In this document: piece by piece, positions 61,779-64,000 of the stretch
Position numbering within the stretch: position 1 is the first letter of the stretch
Layout: each line of letters starts with the position of its first letter
Origin: Cyrtodaria siliqua
Taxonomy: Eukaryota > Mollusca > Bivalvia > Adapedonta > Hiatellidae
Assembly (NCBI GenBank): GCA_037043455.1
Contig: JAWPHD010005094.1
Span: 1 to 64,000 of the forward strand
Length of the DNA stretch: 64,000 nt
Direction: 5' to 3'
The notes under the pieces: generated by a model
Databases searched by the model: none
Told to the model about the DNA's origin: nothing
The model's input: only the letters and a program-made list of their open reading frames with translations
Program-made: the position numbers and the translations under genes

Positions 61779-64000
61779 CTATTTCGGGTCGTGCCGAATT
61801 ATCACCTTCAGAAGGAATTCCGGGGCAGGTGATTTGTCCATTTTAAGCGGCTTCATGGAGTTATCTTGTATTTCCCAGCCCCATTCAACCGGTATTAACC
61901 CATCTTCATTACCTTTCCAGTCCTGTATTTGATAAAATACCCGGGGACTAGGATACTTTGCAGCCCCTGATGAAAGGGGTAACATTTTGGGGTCTACAAA
62001 ACTTGTGCTTTTGGCAACCGTTTCGGCGAATTTATGAACACGTAGTTTGTCCAGTCCTTCTCGCAAATTACTCTTATATATACACAGTAATGCAGTCTCT
62101 CCAGATGCAATAATGTCCTATTTAGATACTTCGTTTGGTGTTTTGTTGAACATATCTGCAGCCAGATGAAATTCCGAGTTGTTTTCATACGTTTCCAGAA
62201 CAGTACCCTTCCCGAGTCCATATATCATTGATGTTGTGTCGCAGCCAAGAATTGCACGAAGAAACAGTATATTAGAGCATATTTCTTCACCCAATCTACG
62301 TTTTGTGTCTTGAATGTTCCATACTGTGCTTTTCCATATATGTACCTGTTCCTTCTGAAGTGTTACCGTATAGTAACACAGCAGTATCAACAGATATGTA
62401 TCATCTCCAACTAATGACGTCTGCGTTGTTAAGGAGTAGGTCACAGCTGTCTTTACCATAAGAAGATCCGCATCGTCGGAAGAGTGTAGAGTTTCAATAC
62501 CCGCATTTTGCAACTTATCACTTAGAAGATTAATAAATCTTTGTTTGTTTTTCTTGTTTGTGAGGAACTTACTTTTATTTCCTCTCATGATCATTGTCTC
62601 AGTGAATTTAACTTCCGTCCCAACGCAACCCCTGTTCGCCTCAGATGTGTTGTGTCTTTAGTACTTGGAACATTGTCATATCCATCAAATACCACAGTCG
62701 CTTTTCCATACTTCTTTGTAACATGTTCCACATACACATCACATATTTGATCATATCTGTTATATTTTGGCCAAGGAATCCGTTGCAAAAGGCAACCGCC
62801 ATCAAGTATATATTTCATTTCACCAGTGGGTCTTTCACTGTGGTTTTACTTTATCTCGTATAGCTTCTGCTAATGCTGGCTTATCAGCCTCTCTCAGCAA
62901 GTGCGGGGTTTCAAATATTGCTGGAGGGTAAGTGCATAACTCATAAGAGAATAACGAATTCAGTTTGTCTTCTGGGAGTGATTTTTGCCGCAGAAACAAG
63001 CCGTTGAAATAATAGTTGCGAGTCTACCTTGACAACGTCATCGCCAGCCGTATCCGACATTGTTTTTACTTGATCTTTTCGCTTGAAAGCAAAATCCATA
63101 ACAGGGCTTCCAGCCATTTTGTATAGAATCTTGATCCCAACAGCTTTCGCATCATCTACATTGACAGAACCATCAGAAACAACTCCACTTCATATACTTT
63201 TTAGCTCAGGATCCTTATTAAAGGGGTTTCTTTCACTGAGATATTCTATTAGAATGTTCGTGTCTTTCTTGTCTCTCTGTTGCTGTGCGTTTGAATATCT
63301 TTATGCTGGTCACTGGTGATGAATTCTGTTCCTGATACTTGTTGCATAGCTTCGTTGATTTCTGAGCAAGCGGGGCGAGAAAGTTCCCACACCGTCCTCT
63401 GTGTTTGTCATTCCCCTTCCTCGTGTTAGCCCACCAGTTGTTTTCAAACTTCTCATGAGCATTTGTTCTATGACTAAATCAGTCCTGCCCAAAATCGATT
63501 GCTTTGTCTTAGTACATGATACCCCTCCATAAAGTACCTGTACACATCAGGACTACTTGTTTCTAATGCTAGCATTTTTGCAAGGTATACGTGTGCCGAC
63601 GCATATAAGTTGTGGTCAGATGCTGTGAAATAGAGTAACATATCTAATACTGCCTGTAAATGGAGCTTCCAGTTGCCAGATCGTTCTGCCTTAAAAAATC
63701 ATATCAACCATCTCCAAGTAAAGAAGCCATAATCTTGATGTGCGACTTTGTTTTAAGTTACTACGGTGCGTATCTACTCTCTCTTTTATGCGCTCTACTA
63801 CAGCAGATGAACATTCAGATTCAACATCTAACTCACCTGCAAGAACCTGATCAAACACACTCAATGCACACTCGATATCATTGTCAATGCCTATTCATTC
63901 ATGTCTATATGTTTCTTCAGCAAACAATTCTGCTGTCTTGATTAGGTGATTTTCCGTGTCCACAGATACGTTAACTTGCTCGTCAGAGGTACTTTCCTTC
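61779..64000 (-). pseudogene. Multi-copy invertebrate gene with PIN/FEN1-like nuclease region, broken, 5' end outside window
   Basis: Minus-strand reading gives, in order: an N-terminal segment (63992 to about 63700) ending SRLWLLYLEMVDMIF; AERSGNWKLHLQAVLDML, then NRFWAGL; STDLVIEQMLMRSLKTTGG, then LTRGRGM; VDPKMLP-type segments; ATVVFDGYDNVPSTKDTTHL; a nuclease-like core with DDADLLMVKTA, VGDDTYLLILL and LGCDTTSMIYGLGKG; and FYQIQDWKGNEDGLIP, ending at 61779. The DADLL, GDDT and GCD..(S)..GxGK phrases resemble the metal-binding and helix-hairpin parts of FEN1/XPG nucleases. At least two in-frame stops (a TGA near 63897 and a TAG just past 62118) and several frameshifts show it is dead. I recall related proteins as repeated, uncharacterised genes in molluscs and cnidarians, some with a C-terminal Cys-rich tail that is absent here. 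Function unknown. Confidence 0.75.

Overview
This is an AT-rich, intron-containing, repeat-dominated eukaryotic window, almost certainly from a marine invertebrate and most likely a bivalve or other mollusc. The organism call rests on the C2H2 zinc-finger cassettes, LINE and tRNA-derived SINE sequences, dispersed repeats with runs of GACGGACG and AAGATGGCCGCC, and a multi-copy gene family that I know mainly from molluscs and cnidarians. There are no operons, ribosome binding sites or other bacterial features. Coding sequence is a small minority and most of it is broken.

Layout. At 0-9 kb there is a ~340-bp tandem repeat (745-1565), then a minus-strand zinc-finger locus: relic fingers at 2480-4464 and an intact 17-finger open frame at 4465-5931, followed by its duplicated upstream flank. 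At 9-18 kb there are dispersed repeats, a 33-bp and a 35-bp minisatellite and a ~150-bp tandem repeat. At 18.3-24.7 kb lies a fragmented minus-strand LINE, split by a 3.7-kb compound insertion and by a SINE-like element. At 27.8-37.3 kb there is a second, decayed copy of the zinc-finger locus. Its flank was hit by a dispersed repeat, that repeat by an I-group LINE, and the LINE by a 347-bp TTAA miniature transposon, giving four nested layers. At 37-43 kb there are SINEs and duplicated repeat fragments.

From 43.1 to 61.7 kb two very large tandem arrays (41-bp unit, 4.5 kb; ~54-bp unit, 1.8 kb) flank an 11.8-kb interior. That interior holds exons of a BEN-domain gene, a 700-bp Mutator-like miniature element, SINEs and a LINE tail. 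The outer edges of this region are an inverted pair of 12-bp ends beginning CACTGCATGAAA with a possible CAG target duplication. The whole 18.5 kb could therefore be one giant DNA transposon carrying a BEN gene. This is an inference and is reported as such.

From 61.8 kb to the end of the window is a minus-strand, frame-broken member of a large invertebrate gene family with a PIN/FEN1-like nuclease region.

No gene set acts as a pathway here. The shared theme is mobile DNA and its relations with DNA-binding gene families (C2H2, BEN). The dispersed repeats allow insertions to be dated relative to each other, because several occur as matched copies with and without the inserted element.
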